Below are positions 1 through 10,462 of a stretch of DNA of 33,055 nucleotides, one piece after another. How positions within the stretch are numbered: position 1 is the first letter of the stretch; every line of letters begins with the position of its first letter. Origin of the DNA: Pyrenochaeta sp. MPI-SDFR-AT-0127 (taxonomy: Eukaryota > Ascomycota > Dothideomycetes > Pleosporales > Cucurbitariaceae); NCBI GenBank assembly GCA_020747015.1, contig JAGTJM010000132.1, positions 1 through 33,055 of the forward strand, given 5' to 3'. Below the pieces are notes generated by a model. That model did not search any database. It was not told where the DNA came from and saw only the letters and a program-made list of their open reading frames with translations. Both the position numbers and the translations under genes were made by a program.

Positions 1-1625
1 TAAGGTAAGCTAATACAGCCAAGGCCGACTTACGTAGGCTCAAGAGAGTCAATGTACTCTCTTTGCAACTTTTTAACACACTTGACGATGTATTCTACTA
101 CAAACTCAAGCATGGTGACAAAACTGCCAGAGCCGGGCGCTCCAGCAGGACCCAGATACATGAAAAAATTTGGCATTTGAGGGACTGCGACTCCCATATA
201 AGCTTCAGGGCAAGGATCCCAAAGATCTTCCAAAGTCACACCATCCCTTCCCGTGATTGGCGTCTCTGTGGTGCTCCAGGAGCTTTCCAGTCAGTAAGCA
301 GTTGAGCAGCGCTTACATTACAGTACTCACTAATCGAAGCCAGTAGCGCAGATGATGGCATCAACCTCGTGAAAAGTACCGTCGCAATCTATGAGACCCT
401 TTTCAGTGACTTGTTCGATTCCTGCGCCGATGAAAGTGACATTGTCCTCGATCAAAGCCTCGAGGTATCCTGGGCCTGGAGTTAATCGGCGACAACCTGG
501 AGGAAAATTGGGGATAAGCGCCTCATAGATCTCAGGCTTTTTCGCCAACTTGCGTTTCATAAATGCGTCAGCATCTATCCAAAGCTTTTTCTGAGCATCT
601 GTTCCTAGAAAAGTAGATAATTGGCTCTTGTTCATGACTCCTTCGACCATGTGACGGTACTCCTTGTACTTGTGTGGGTCTTCGGCGAAGGCTTTTCGTT
701 CCTCGGCTGTATACTCTGTAACAATAATATGAGAAGATTTTCACAAGTGATTCAAGCATATACCAACCTGCGTTGAGGCCGCCATTCACTTCCGCAGCAT
801 ATCCGACAGGACTGATCCAGGTTTTACCTCGCATGTAATGAAGGACGCGTTTGGCTTTTGGTTGAATATGGGGTAGAACCTGTATTCCACTCGATCCAGC
901 GCCGATCAAGGCTACGGTCTTATCCGTCCAATCGAACTTTGGGTCCCAACCTGCAGTGTGCATGAGATCACCTTTGAACTTCTCCAAGCCTTTGAAGGCG
1001 GGCCATTTCCATTTGTTGAGTACGCCCGTTCCCTTGATGAGAATATCAGCTGTATCAGTCACTGTCTAGACAGATTAGCGGGATACAAAAGGATGACTGC
1101 AATTCACACCTTGTTATTCTTCAAGTCTTTAACTGTCACCGTCCACTTTTGCGCCTTGTCATCCCAATCTGCCTTCAAAAACTGATGCTGAAGGTGGACA
1201 TACTTCTCCACGTCGTATCGCCAGGCGATGTCCTTAAGATACTTCTGAATCTCTGCCCCGCCGGCGTAGAACTTGGTCCAATCAGGGTTACCCGCAAAGG
1301 AGTATTGGTAAACATGAGATGGTACATCTACGATACATCAGCGACTCTACTTCGCATGGGCGCGTCACATACCACAACCGACTCCGGCGTATCTATGTTG
1401 CTGTTAGCTCTGCCCTGAATTGGGTTAGAAAGGCTCGTACGTGTTCTCGTACCAAGTTCCCCCAATGTCATCATTCTTCTCGTAGATAGTCAACTCAAGA
1501 TTCGCAATCTTTTGCGGGAATCTGATTGCCGTCAAGATTCCCGAATAACCAGCCCCGATGCAAATAATCTTCATGGGACGGGAGTGATCGATGGCTAGGT
1601 TCTCTAGTCCGTTGAGGTAAGACAT
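1..1625 (-). CDS. Baeyer-Villiger-type flavin monooxygenase, 3' end outside window
   Basis: FAD- and NADPH-dependent monooxygenase that would insert oxygen into ketones or oxidise related substrates. I assemble six exons: 1625-1441, 1392-1373, 1327-1110, 1065-768, 715-331 and 282-34. All introns are 44-52 nt with GT..AG ends, and phases agree throughout, giving about 451 residues before a GTAAGT donor at 33-28, so the gene continues off the left edge. Visible motifs are the FAD Rossmann GAGYSG (residues 24-29), GGTWYENTYAGVGCD, the BVMO fingerprint FKGDLMHTAGWD (171-182, matching FxGxxxHxxxWD), the second Rossmann GAGSSG (196-201) and CATGFD. The ATG at 1625 precedes the first Rossmann fold by the usual distance. 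No lesion is seen. It lies downstream of a regulator on the same strand, with 323 nt between them. The family is sure; the substrate is unknown. Confidence 0.9.
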
Positions 1626-1948
1626 GGTGAATATGCAAATTTGAGTACGGACTGTGGTAAATCTCTTTAGTGTACTTGCATAGCTCTTAGCGATTGATAG
1701 CCTTCTTTATATTCAATAGCGGATAAGAGACTGCGTTGCAGTACGAAGCCCAACTATCTAGCGTGGCAGGGGAGAATACGCTAGTCGCAGATTCTACGGA
1801 AGAAGAAAGGCGTGAAATCAAGACAGCTTATCGACGACCGACCGATTCGAGTTTCCGCAGCAAACGGGAACAACCGAGACCACAATTTTTGACTAAGTCG
1901 TTGAAATATAAAGTAATAGATTTCATTCGTAGACTTCTAGCATTAAGG
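1626..1948. other. Intergenic, promoter side of the monooxygenase
   Basis: This stretch lies between the stop of the regulator and the start of the monooxygenase, both on the minus strand. It holds the monooxygenase promoter and the regulator 3' UTR. I see no convincing regulatory motif and no further gene; the plus-strand reading frame here has no recognisable content. Confidence 0.5.
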
Positions 1949-3445
1949 TCAACCAATTCTCAATTTGCATTTGTGGTCGACTACAGTTTGGAACCAGCTG
2001 GCCTCTCCACCTTGCATCCGAGTTTGCCATATGCTTTCCAAGAGACTGACGGCTGCAAGACTTGCCGGAATTCTACTGCTGCTATATAGTGCAAGAAGTC
2101 TGAACTTGCTTTCATTCCGAAGGTCGCTGTCTTCATATGTCAACTCTGCTCCCGCTGTGAGCAACGGAATACCTTGAAGCATTAGATAGGGTGAGCTGAC
2201 TGGGATCCTTGAAAGAGTTTTGATGATTTCAATGGCATAACGTCGGGCCAGGCTGTCATCCTCGACAATAGGCGCTATGTTTCGATCTGGACCGACGAGG
2301 CAAATCTCTTGTGGTACATGTGGTTTAAACACCAGGTGGCGGTATCGACAAAGCAGGATCAGTGCGTACTTTCGAAAAGCCTCGGCGATCTCTACCCAAG
2401 CCGGTGGTACGTCTGACGCTGGAAGACTCCAATTTAACAGACTCATTTCGAGGTCAATATCGAGGCTGTCGTCTTGGGTCCCGTGTTCGACGGCAAAGCG
2501 AATGTATTGCCCCAATGTAGAGATGATATAGAAGAGCTCGGTACAGGGACCATTGATGGGATGGAGATAACCAGCCATATCGTTGAGAATAAAGCGGAGG
2601 ATCTCTGTGTTGTTCTGCTCTACAGGATTGCTAGCGGGAATTTCCAGGAATGAGCAAGACATGTTCCAGTAGATGAACGTTCCCACGATCCAGCGAGTCA
2701 TTGGATGTTTGCGAAGATCTCTGTCCTTTAGCATGAGATCAACAAGGACCTCGGCAGCTACCAAGTGTTCTTGACCCAAATCTCCCATCCCTCCATCAAG
2801 GTAAGATGAAGAAATACCCAACAGATATATGGAAAGAAAAAGGGCATGTAACGGCTGAGCGCCAGTATCGATTTCCAATCTAAGGGCTTCCATGGCCTTC
2901 GTTCTTTCTGCAAGGCTATCATACAAATGAGCAGCCTCGAAGAAATGCTGGTGCGCCGAGCTGATGCTCTTGATGACATGAAGCAAAGACTGACTGATAG
3001 ATAGATGCTCCCAAACAGGATGCGCAAAGGGGTTCTCTTCTTCACAAGGAGCTAATATCCGACTCGTCTTCTCTATCCAGTACCAAATCAAAGACTCTTC
3101 ACCGACATTCAGAGGGTACTCGGAGGCCTTGGAGTTTGTTGTCTTGTTGGGAGACGAATAGAAACTAGATACTTGAATTTGCCATTGCCTCTCCCTTGCT
3201 GCACCGTGGCAGACGAGGCCACGTCGCCAGCACCTTTGACAGATTGGGTACATTTCGTCGCATTTGAGCCGGCTTTGTTTGCACTCGCGACAGCCGTAGC
3301 GACTCTTGTGGAATCTCCTGGCGGATCTCATTTCATAGCCTCTAGGCATGTCCCTGCTGGGCGTGATGTCAGTTCCAAGAATGTACAGGTTCATTGCTGC
3401 GCAACAAATCGCCCTTAAGAAGAAAGCTCGGAATCCATTGATCAC
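1949..3445 (-). CDS. Zn2Cys6 fungal transcription factor
   Basis: Uninterrupted 498-residue frame. The binuclear zinc cluster is at residues 52-79 (C52-x2-C55-x6-C62-x6-C69-x2-C72-x6-C79), followed by a long helical C-terminal region resembling the fungal-specific transcription factor domain 2 family, as in pathway-specific regulators. The first Met (3445) leaves an unusually long N-terminus; Met33 or Met39 would put the zinc cluster nearer the start, so the start is uncertain. It is transcribed away from the cupin gene and toward the monooxygenase, so it could control either. The C-terminal half is similar to the truncated regulator at 10463-11595, indicating paralogy. It appears intact. Confidence 0.88.
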   Translation of the reverse strand: MINGFRAFFLRAICCAAMNLYILGTDITPSRDMPRGYEMRSARRFHKSRYGCRECKQSRLKCDEMYPICQRCWRRGLVCHGAARERQWQIQVSSFYSSPNKTTNSKASEYPLNVGEESLIWYWIEKTSRILAPCEEENPFAHPVWEHLSISQSLLHVIKSISSAHQHFFEAAHLYDSLAERTKAMEALRLEIDTGAQPLHALFLSIYLLGISSSYLDGGMGDLGQEHLVAAEVLVDLMLKDRDLRKHPMTRWIVGTFIYWNMSCSFLEIPASNPVEQNNTEILRFILNDMAGYLHPINGPCTELFYIISTLGQYIRFAVEHGTQDDSLDIDLEMSLLNWSLPASDVPPAWVEIAEAFRKYALILLCRYRHLVFKPHVPQEICLVGPDRNIAPIVEDDSLARRYAIEIIKTLSRIPVSSPYLMLQGIPLLTAGAELTYEDSDLRNESKFRLLALYSSSRIPASLAAVSLLESIWQTRMQGGEASWFQTVVDHKCKLRIG

Positions 3446-3925
3446 ATGATAGAGGATGGCCTGGACGCAAAGAGGAAAGAAAATCCGTGGGCGCCGTCAT
3501 CATGTGCCGGCGCATTGAAAGCTAGGGTGCAGCTCGCTTGATCCATCTGGTGGCAAATCCACCACAGTGCGAAAGGCTTATCGCTGGCGCTAGCTGCTCC
3601 GAGCGAAGCGAAAGAAACACTTGCCTCTTTTGTCCAGTTTGCGAGGCACCAGACTAGTTCTCCTCCGTGCCAATCATTTGGTTAAGTTTTCAGCCTACGA
3701 GATCGAACACCATGAAACCCGCGCGTAGTCTCGGAAGGGAATAGAGGCTATCCGCGTGAAACTAGTCGGAAAGTGATCGCATCTGGAGAAGCGCCTGCTG
3801 CATCATGTAAGTCATTGGATCGTAACAGCAGTATAATAGAGGCATTCAAGATATTCTCCATCGCATGCGCGGTGGCTCTAAGGTTATCCAACATCGAAAT
3901 TTGCTCACATGTGCTTGAATACACC
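3446..3925. promoter_or_regulatory. Divergent promoter region between regulator and cupin gene
   Basis: These 480 nt separate the minus-strand regulator from the plus-strand cupin gene, so both promoters must lie here. The reading frame of the cupin first exon stays open upstream to 3773, but that extension has no family resemblance and I treat it as 5' leader. I recognise no specific operator. Confidence 0.45.
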
Positions 3926-4701
3926 ATGGCCACTCATGCAGTGAACACATTGGCACCACCAGAAGAGTACGTGTTGCCGGCGACCAAATACTGCCCGAAC
4001 AACAGAATGCCAGTCTTAGTATACAGAAACGTTCTACCCAGCCCACGAACTGTAGACGTAGTGCAAGCATGGATCGAGAAGAATGGCTGGTTTAAAGCTG
4101 TAAGTAGACACAATCATTTGTCGCAGATCGTCAGGGTTTACAATATCGATTCTTTCTAGGGAATATTGTGGCCAGCTGTGTACAGACGCCACTTTCACAC
4201 GAACGTTCACGAATGCTATGGTATGTACAGATAATTTTCGCTTTGAATGTTAGGCTTTGGCTAATGGCGTGGCTCTCGACCTTGCAGCTATCCTTTCAGG
4301 TTCGTCAGAGGTTTTCATGGGCGTTGGCAAGTTCGACGAAACGCAGGCCGGGTTGGGTCCTGAAAAATGCGATGACATTGGGCTACTTCTTACGCTTAGA
4401 GAAGGCGATGTCATCGTTCATCCTGCAGGAACTGGCCATTCCAACATTTCTGACGAGGGTAACTATCGCTATCTGTCATTTTTTCCAGAGGTCAGTTCTT
4501 CGCCCCAGCTTGCATATCCTGGCTAAATACAGCAAGGGATCACCGAAATGGATAACTGAAAATGGCGAAAAACCGCTGGATGAAATTCAAGAGGTGCTGG
4601 ATCTTATCAGCACAGTGCCAATGCCGCAAGATCCGGTTACTGGCAGTAGAGGATATCTTGTTCCGGCCTGGGAAGCAGCGAACATCCAATCGTCTGCATG
4701 A
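3926..4701 (+). CDS. YjlB-type cupin-domain protein
   Basis: Four exons, 3926-4099, 4160-4220, 4288-4490 and 4537-4701, joined by introns of 60, 67 and 46 nt. The spliced frame is 201 codons including TGA, giving 200 residues. The start MATHAVNTLAPPEEYVLP matches where the YjlB-like cupin family begins. Other family features are VLVYRNVLP, a paired-histidine cupin strand (RRHFHTNVHECY), the glycine-rich turn AILSGSSEVFMG, and REGDVIVHPAGTGHSN, the second cupin motif with its metal-ligand histidine. The C-terminal DPVTG...LVPAW is typical. For intron 2 the acceptor at 4287 is chosen because the earlier one at 4253 gives an immediate stop. The biochemical role of the family is not established. 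The gene is intact and in tandem with the downstream GMC gene. Confidence 0.82.
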
Positions 4702-5178
4702 TAATTACATCGCCTTGGAACTGACTTAGTCTAGAGTTTATTATGCTGTTAGATCAAAATGGAGAAATATCTAATCATAACTCAAGACCATTTTGTCCAT
4801 TTCGTTGTGTCAAACCCGATTTAGCTGTTGCGTCTACACCTTGCGTACTAGCTGACCATCATACGCTTCTCGCTTTTCTGCTTGATCGGGCAAGGGAAAC
4901 GGAATGCCTTCCGATTGGACCTACTTAGACTTACTCTCTACCCGGTACCTCCGTAAGCTCTAGCCTCGGTAACTCGCGTTTATTCCTGATCAGGAATATT
5001 CACAGCCTGTACTTGAAATTTCACTACTTCGGACTTCTGCAAGGCCATCACGTGCTAGGTCAGATGTTCCTAGGGATAAGTCGACGATAAAGAGCTGTTA
5101 TAAGTAGCAGGGCCTACTTATCAAGGCGAATCTTCGACGATACGGCGTATACAACTACCACTCTTCCATTGCTATAAT
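4702..5178. other. Intergenic, upstream of the GMC oxidoreductase
   Basis: The region holds the cupin 3' UTR and the GMC promoter. The one striking element is a perfect 18-bp palindrome at 4981-4998, listed separately. No gene is seen; the short plus-strand frame at 4743-4928 has no recognisable content. Confidence 0.5.
4981..4998. promoter_or_regulatory. Perfect 18-bp palindrome, candidate operator
   Basis: TATTCCTGATCAGGAATA is its own reverse complement over all 18 bases and lies about 180 bp upstream of the GMC start codon. The position and symmetry suit a dimeric regulator. It lacks the CGG/CCG half-sites usual for Zn2Cys6 proteins, so the binding protein is unknown. An 18-bp perfect palindrome is expected by chance roughly once in 260 kb of random sequence. 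Confidence 0.35.
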
Positions 5179-6854
5179 ATGACAACTCAGTCTCTTCCAG
5201 TCGACTATTCGAACGGCTTCGACTATCTAATTGTGGGTGGCGGAACAGCAGGCTGTGTCGTTGCAAGTCGACTCGCAGAGTATCTACCCAATAAGCGTAT
5301 CTTGCTTGTTGAAGGCGGTCCCTCTGATGTTGGTGACGATCGGGTGTTGATTCTCAAGGACCGTATTCAGACAATTGGAACGGATCTTGACTACGATTAT
5401 GACAGTGAACCACAACCACAGGGTCAGCATTTTACCCCCATCGCATGCTAGATACTCAAGTTGTGGCAGGAAACAGTCACATCCGTCATTCTCGCGCAAA
5501 AGTCTTGGGCGGCTGCTCGAGCCATAATGACATGATATCCTATCGCACGACTGAATACGATGCCTATCTGTGGCAAAAGCTCGGGTGCAACGGTTGGACC
5601 TTTGACTTGTTCAATCGACTCCTCGACAATTTGCGCACCACCGTCCGCCTCCCACATCCTCGAGATCAAAGTCAAATGTGCAAAGACTGGATCGAGTCTG
5701 CAAGAGGGGCACTGAATGTTGAACAGGTGCATGACTTCAATAAGATGATATCCTCCAAGACTGGACTGCAAGAAGGTGTCGGATGGTGTAACGTATCGTA
5801 CGACCCTGATACAGGCTATCGAAATAGTGCGAGTATTGCATATCTGCACCCAATTTTTCAAGGCTCAAACAAACGCCCAAACTTGACTGTTCTGACCGAT
5901 GCTTGGGTGTCAAAGGTCCACCTGGACGACGATGTAGCCACACACATTGATGTCACCCTCAAGTCTGGACAGAAACACACTTTGCACGCCCATCAAGAGA
6001 TTATTCTTTGTGCTGGCGCCATAGATACTCCAAGACTACTCCTTCTCTCTGGCATCGGTCCCAGAGGTCACCTTGAATCCCTCGGTATACCCGTCAAACA
6101 AGACATCCCAGGAGTTGGAGAGAACTTGATGGATCATCCACTTACCACGATGCTGTACGAGCTGAACCAGCCCGCTCCTACAGAAACCGTTGCAAACTCG
6201 GACACCTGTTTCTTCCTACGATCCAAGCCCTTCAACTACGACGGAGATGATGGGCATGTGCCAGATGTCATGGTCCATATCTTTACAATCCCCTTTGTTG
6301 ACGACATAAAGCGACTTGGCTACGAGATACCAGAGCCTGAGCGCTGCTTTCATTTCATGCCACTGATACCGCGACCCAAATCGATTGGGCGCTTGTACCT
6401 GAAATCCAATGATCCTCAGGAGAAGCCCGCGCTTGATTTCAGATACTTCACCGACAAAAACAGGTATGACGCTTCCATCTTAGTTGCGGGCATCCGGGCT
6501 TGCCGCAAAGTGGCAGAACAGGCGCCCTTCAAATCGTGGATCAAGCGGGAGATTGCACCTGGACCTCACCTTACTACAGACGCTCAGTTGGATGAGTATG
6601 CACGAAAAGCCTCTGGAACAGTATATCATCCTGCGTGCACTACAAAGATGGGAAATATTGCAAAGGATCCCATGGCAGTAGTGACCCCGCAATTACAAGT
6701 CCGCGGAATCAAAGGGCTACGCATCGCAGACGCAGGCGTCTTTCCCACTATGCTGTCAGTCAACCCAATGCTGACTGTACTGGCCGTTGGCGAGCGATGC
6801 GCAGAACTCGTCGCACTCGAGGCAGGATGGAAAAGGAATACTTCAAGACTCTGA
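5179..6854 (+). CDS. GMC-family flavoprotein oxidoreductase, choline-oxidase-like
   Basis: Two exons (5179-5422 and 5470-6854, 47-nt intron) encode 542 residues, close to bacterial choline oxidase (546). The FAD motif VGGGTAG is near residue 20. RHSRAKVLGGCSSHN (88-101) places His100 where choline oxidase carries its covalently bound FAD (His99). TVYHPACT puts His468 at the catalytic histidine position (His466), and SVNPMLTVLAVGERCAE puts Asn513 at Asn510. GAIDTPRLLLLSGIGP is the second GMC signature. A region corresponding to the substrate-site His351 reads LIPRPKS, so that histidine appears to be replaced and choline specificity is not assured. The enzyme would oxidise an alcohol to an aldehyde with O2. 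The gene is intact, 477 nt after the cupin gene and directly before the permease fragment. Confidence 0.87.
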
Positions 6855-7086
6855 TAGCATCAGAATTTGGCGAAATATGTCGTAGACAAGGAGAAATTGT
6901 GGCTGGGAATAAGTTAATATTTTCGCAATCTAACGAGCTTAGCGTCATCGTTTAAATGCACTATCGGTAGCACTTGACAACAAGTATGCAGGCGATGTAC
7001 GAGATCTACGTTGACGCCTTGGGCGAGCGTGACAGACGTCGAACTGATAACATGTACATTGAGGGTAAGGAATCTTAAAATTCACC

Positions 7087-8019
7087 ATGCTCCTACTACT
7101 GGCTTATTTCATTGGGTTGTTCGCTGCGTCAAAGGAAAGACGTCCGGCTCGAGAGTTCTTCACAGACTTCCAAATTACTACGGGCTGGTCAAACGGCTTG
7201 CCATTTTTGACAGCTCCCAATGGGTCAAATTGGGGCTTCTCTTGCCTGGATGCCATTGTACATATCGCCGAAGAAATTCCCAGACCCAGTGTCAACATAC
7301 CCAAGGCATTGATGCTCACGATTGCCGTCGGCTTCTTTACTGGACTACCCATCATTTTCGTATTTGGCTTTTGCATGACTGACCTCGATACCCAATACTC
7401 TGCACTGACAACGTTGTATGAAGTATTCGGTCAAAAAAAGGCAGCTGCTATTGGATACCAAGTCACCCTCTTCTTCTCGACCGTTGGAGCCATGTGGGGA
7501 ATACATGTTTGGCAGTCTCGTTTAGCCTGGACCATCGGACTCAACAAAGAATTCCCTTTCGCCAGGCATCTTGGCAAGGTTCACGGAGCCCCTTTCCATA
7601 CACCAATATGGGCTCTCATGTGGTCCGCTGGGTTTACAGGGCTCTGCAGTTTCGTATATGTTGCATCGGAAACAGCCTTCAACCCGCTGGTCGCTGCTGG
7701 CATCTTGTTTCAATATATTAGCTATGCTATTCCGCTCATTCTACTCCTTCGTCACAGGCGTTCTAAAGTTGCACACGGCCCTTTTTGGTACCCTCGGCTG
7801 GGCTTGCTCGCAAACATTGTTTTCCTCAGCTGGGCTCCTGTTGCACTGCTCATATACTGTTTTCCCTATGCATTTCCGGTCGTGACAGGTGATATGAACT
7901 ACGTGTCTGTTGTTCTTATTATCGTTTTTCTTATAATCGTCTGCTTTTGGTTTTCTTTTGCCCGGAAAAGTTTCTCTTTCCCAAAATTGGGATCGCACCG
8001 TAGTGTAGCCTTATTGTAG
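7087..8019 (+). pseudogene. Hnm1/choline-type permease, N-terminal half missing
   Basis: An open frame of 310 residues matches the C-terminal part of APC-superfamily permeases of the yeast Hnm1 (choline/amine) type. Recognisable stretches are FTDFQITTGWSNG, GFSCLDAIVHIAEE, HVWQSRLAWT, FPFARHL, SYAIPLILLLRHR, AHGPFWY and PVVTGDMNYVSVV, with about seven hydrophobic segments. Family members are about 500-560 residues, so about 200 residues and the first membrane segments are absent. Only 232 nt separate this frame from the upstream stop, so there is no room for the missing part. The ATG at 7087 sits in an acceptable context (TTCACCATG) but within what should be a membrane helix. I call it a 5'-truncated relic; expression of a half transporter cannot be excluded. 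Confidence 0.72.
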
Positions 8020-8601
8020 GGTTCAGGAAAACGAGATGGCGCCTTTCGTGGATTAAATTTTCAAGGATCAATTATTCTATTTCAACCTCTTGTGAAGCTC
8101 ATAGAAGTCATACTGTCTGTCAAGTCAAGCAATGACTAATCCGGCTGATCTGGGGATGAATTCAGCAAGCCCCTTGGTAGACGTTGGTAGCAAGCCTCTG
8201 CCTTCCTAAACGAGCCCAGACCCGAGACGAGCGTCGGCTCCCAGAAGGCGAACTCAAGCCGTGACCAAGGGCACCTCCGCATACGGCTCTGTCGCTGTTT
8301 CGGCACTTGTTGTAATATGGAACAACGATATACTGTTATCAAATGTGAGGGTAGATAAAAAGCAGGTCATCAGAGATTAGTGAAAGACGAGGACAATAAG
8401 ACACTCGATGAATCATTTGAAATTCACTTAATCTATTAATACATTTGACAACTTTCTGGGTCTAAAAGCCTTGATCAAGAGGTATTGGAGTCTATACAAT
8501 TCCAGCCGACGACGACTAATCTCGCTTTATACCTTCGCCGGATTTTTGAATATGATAGAGGTTGGGTCGCGCTGCATCATTTTCTGTACGCTACTCACTA
8601 T
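8020..8601. other. Intergenic between convergent permease fragment and oxidase
   Basis: This is 582 nt of convergent 3' flank. I see no gene, RNA or repeat in it. The minus frame at 8136-8342 resembles nothing known. Confidence 0.5.
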
Positions 8602-9627
8602 CTATAACCGAGCAGAGACTGGCATCTGATGAACATGATCGCCAATCCTTGTTGCAACGTCTCTTCCCACACCATATCCACAGACATATGCTCCGAATAC
8701 AGGAACATAGGCATGAATAACCTTTTGCCTGCCAACGAACTCCTCGCGAACCTTTGGATGCTCAGTCCCATTGTTGACGACGGCGTAAATGCCAACGTGG
8801 TCTTGTATCGCGCCCCAATCCTCAAGGTTGGGTGATGTGAAAACCTGCGGCTGCTCCTGGCGCGCGCGTTCTGCGAGCTGTAGGTATATCTATTAGAAGC
8901 ATGTCTAATGTATAGAAGAGAGAGACATACCAGTTTGCGCTGATCAGCGTATACGGTTCTGTCAGCTTTCCCATATGAAAGCACACCGCCTACCCAGACC
9001 GTGCCGTCACCGCGCACAAACGCAGTCGAGTAGTACCCGTTGAGTCCTCTGTGTATGTAAAGAGCATCGTAGTCCGGCACATCCGCGAGAATGACTTGCA
9101 TACGTGCTGGTACAACATCCGCGTCTCTGATGTCCGACAAGTCTCTTGCACCTTGGCCAGTGGCATTGATCAACACATCGTGGCCCAGACCTTCCAATTC
9201 GCCCAAGCTGCGCACGACTGCGCGCTTAAAAGCCACACCTTTGGCTTCAAAATGCTCACGCATCCAGACTACAAAGCGATGTGGATTCAAAACAATCGTT
9301 TGATACGTCATGCCATACAGCGCGCCCTGCGGAAGCTCTCCTTGTGCCAAGAAGCGAAACCCAGGAACTTTGTGTGCATACCAGACCTGCTCTTTGGTGC
9401 CATGATCCATGATCTCCGTCATGGTCGTCCGTCGAGCACTAGACTCTGGGTGCACAGCTGCAAGCTTCCACAGGTCTGTGAAGCCCTCGAGTTGCACACC
9501 CTGCTCGTACGGCGTCGAATCGTGCACGCCGACCCAACATGCGCCTGCGTAGGGGCTGGCCCATTCTTGGGAGTCATCGCCGGGGAGTACTTTGCCTATT
9601 ATTATAACTTCGTAGTCTTGGGGTAGC
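8602..9627 (-). pseudogene. D-amino-acid-oxidase-like FAD oxidoreductase, 5' truncated
   Basis: The frame is readable from 9627 down to TAG at 8602-8604, with one intron (8930-8878, 53 nt). Its N-terminal end begins LPQDYEVIIIGKVLPGDD, which corresponds to about residue 25 of D-amino-acid oxidases, followed by EWASPYAGACW, the substrate-pocket region, INATGQGAR and C-terminal VIHAYVPVFGAYVCGYGVG. The first beta strand and the FAD dinucleotide motif GxGxxG are absent. An in-frame stop and A+T-rich DNA begin immediately upstream. The usual GLRP stretch with the substrate-binding arginine is replaced by GIYAVV, so substrate preference, if the gene was ever functional, would have differed. Family members oxidise D-amino acids, usually in peroxisomes. 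Confidence 0.75.
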
Positions 9628-10210
9628 TAGTTTACGATTATTATTCCTATTACCCTATTCTAATTATTATATTATGTAACATAATATTTAGTTCTTGGAT
9701 TCTATTATAGAACACACGTAACCTACCTAGCTCCTAAGATTATCACTTTAGTTATTATAATAGCGCGCTCTAGACACTTTCGTCTCTATAGTGCTTTAGA
9801 CGTAACTCAAATATAAATAGTTATTAAGCGTTAATTGCAGCGCGTCTATATCCTTTCTACGCGATGTAATACGACTCGTACGCTTTGTATCTTAGCTAAA
9901 ATAGGTAGGTATACTAATGATAGGGCTAGTTTAGTCTGCATACGTATCTACGTTGTAAGGAGATATTAGAATGATATTAATCTAGTTAGTCTGATTGGTC
10001 CGATTAGCCCAAAGGATGGTAGGCTGGTCTAAGTTGGTATATAGCTTAGTGCCTTTCGAAATACTTGAATATAATGACTAAGCCCTAGTTTCGACAGGGT
10101 TTAATTTAAATAGTTCCAAGGTGTCTAATATTTATTATAGTTTGTGGAAATATTGAGAGCGTGATGTTAATAGATTTTTTCTAGTAAAATATCGGCTTAA
10201 AAATTAAAGT
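9628..10210. other. A+T-rich relic, probably decayed repeat
   Basis: Base composition changes abruptly at about 9628. TA-rich sequence with many stops in all frames runs to about 10210 and then returns to normal composition. It abuts the broken 5' end of the oxidase gene, so it is probably a decayed insertion or a RIP-affected repeat. CpA and TpG are reduced but not eliminated. I recognise no termini. Confidence 0.5.
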
Positions 10211-10462
10211 GCATCGTAGGAACACTGTGCATCCTTCTCCAGTGTCTACTACCCCACGGGACTTGCTAAATTTGTTCTTGACGGTTGGAATGGGCTGCTG
10301 GTTCAGATTCCTGTGACCTTGAAACCAAATGCGCGGCCGTGATAACTTCTACAGTACTAAGTAGTCAAACTGCATATCCATCACAGACAAATTGTTGTAC
10401 ATTTCTTCCTGTGCATACGTCTTGCTCTACCCGATCTCAGTCCTCAAGGGCTCAAAACCGCA

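Noticed and set aside
3733..3756. CGG-N17-CCG as a Zn2Cys6 binding site in the divergent promoter
   Set aside because: The spacing is outside what I would expect for this family and a single such match is likely by chance.
3773..3925. N-terminal extension of the cupin gene by 51 codons
   Set aside because: In frame but without similarity; the family starts at the ATG at 3926.
7011..7086. A first exon for the permease fragment upstream of 7087
   Set aside because: The gap after the GMC stop is only 232 nt and carries no membrane-segment coding sequence in the right number; too short for the missing 200 residues.
9051..9626. 191-codon plus-strand frame over the amino-acid-oxidase-like gene
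   Set aside because: Antisense shadow of the oxidase coding sequence.
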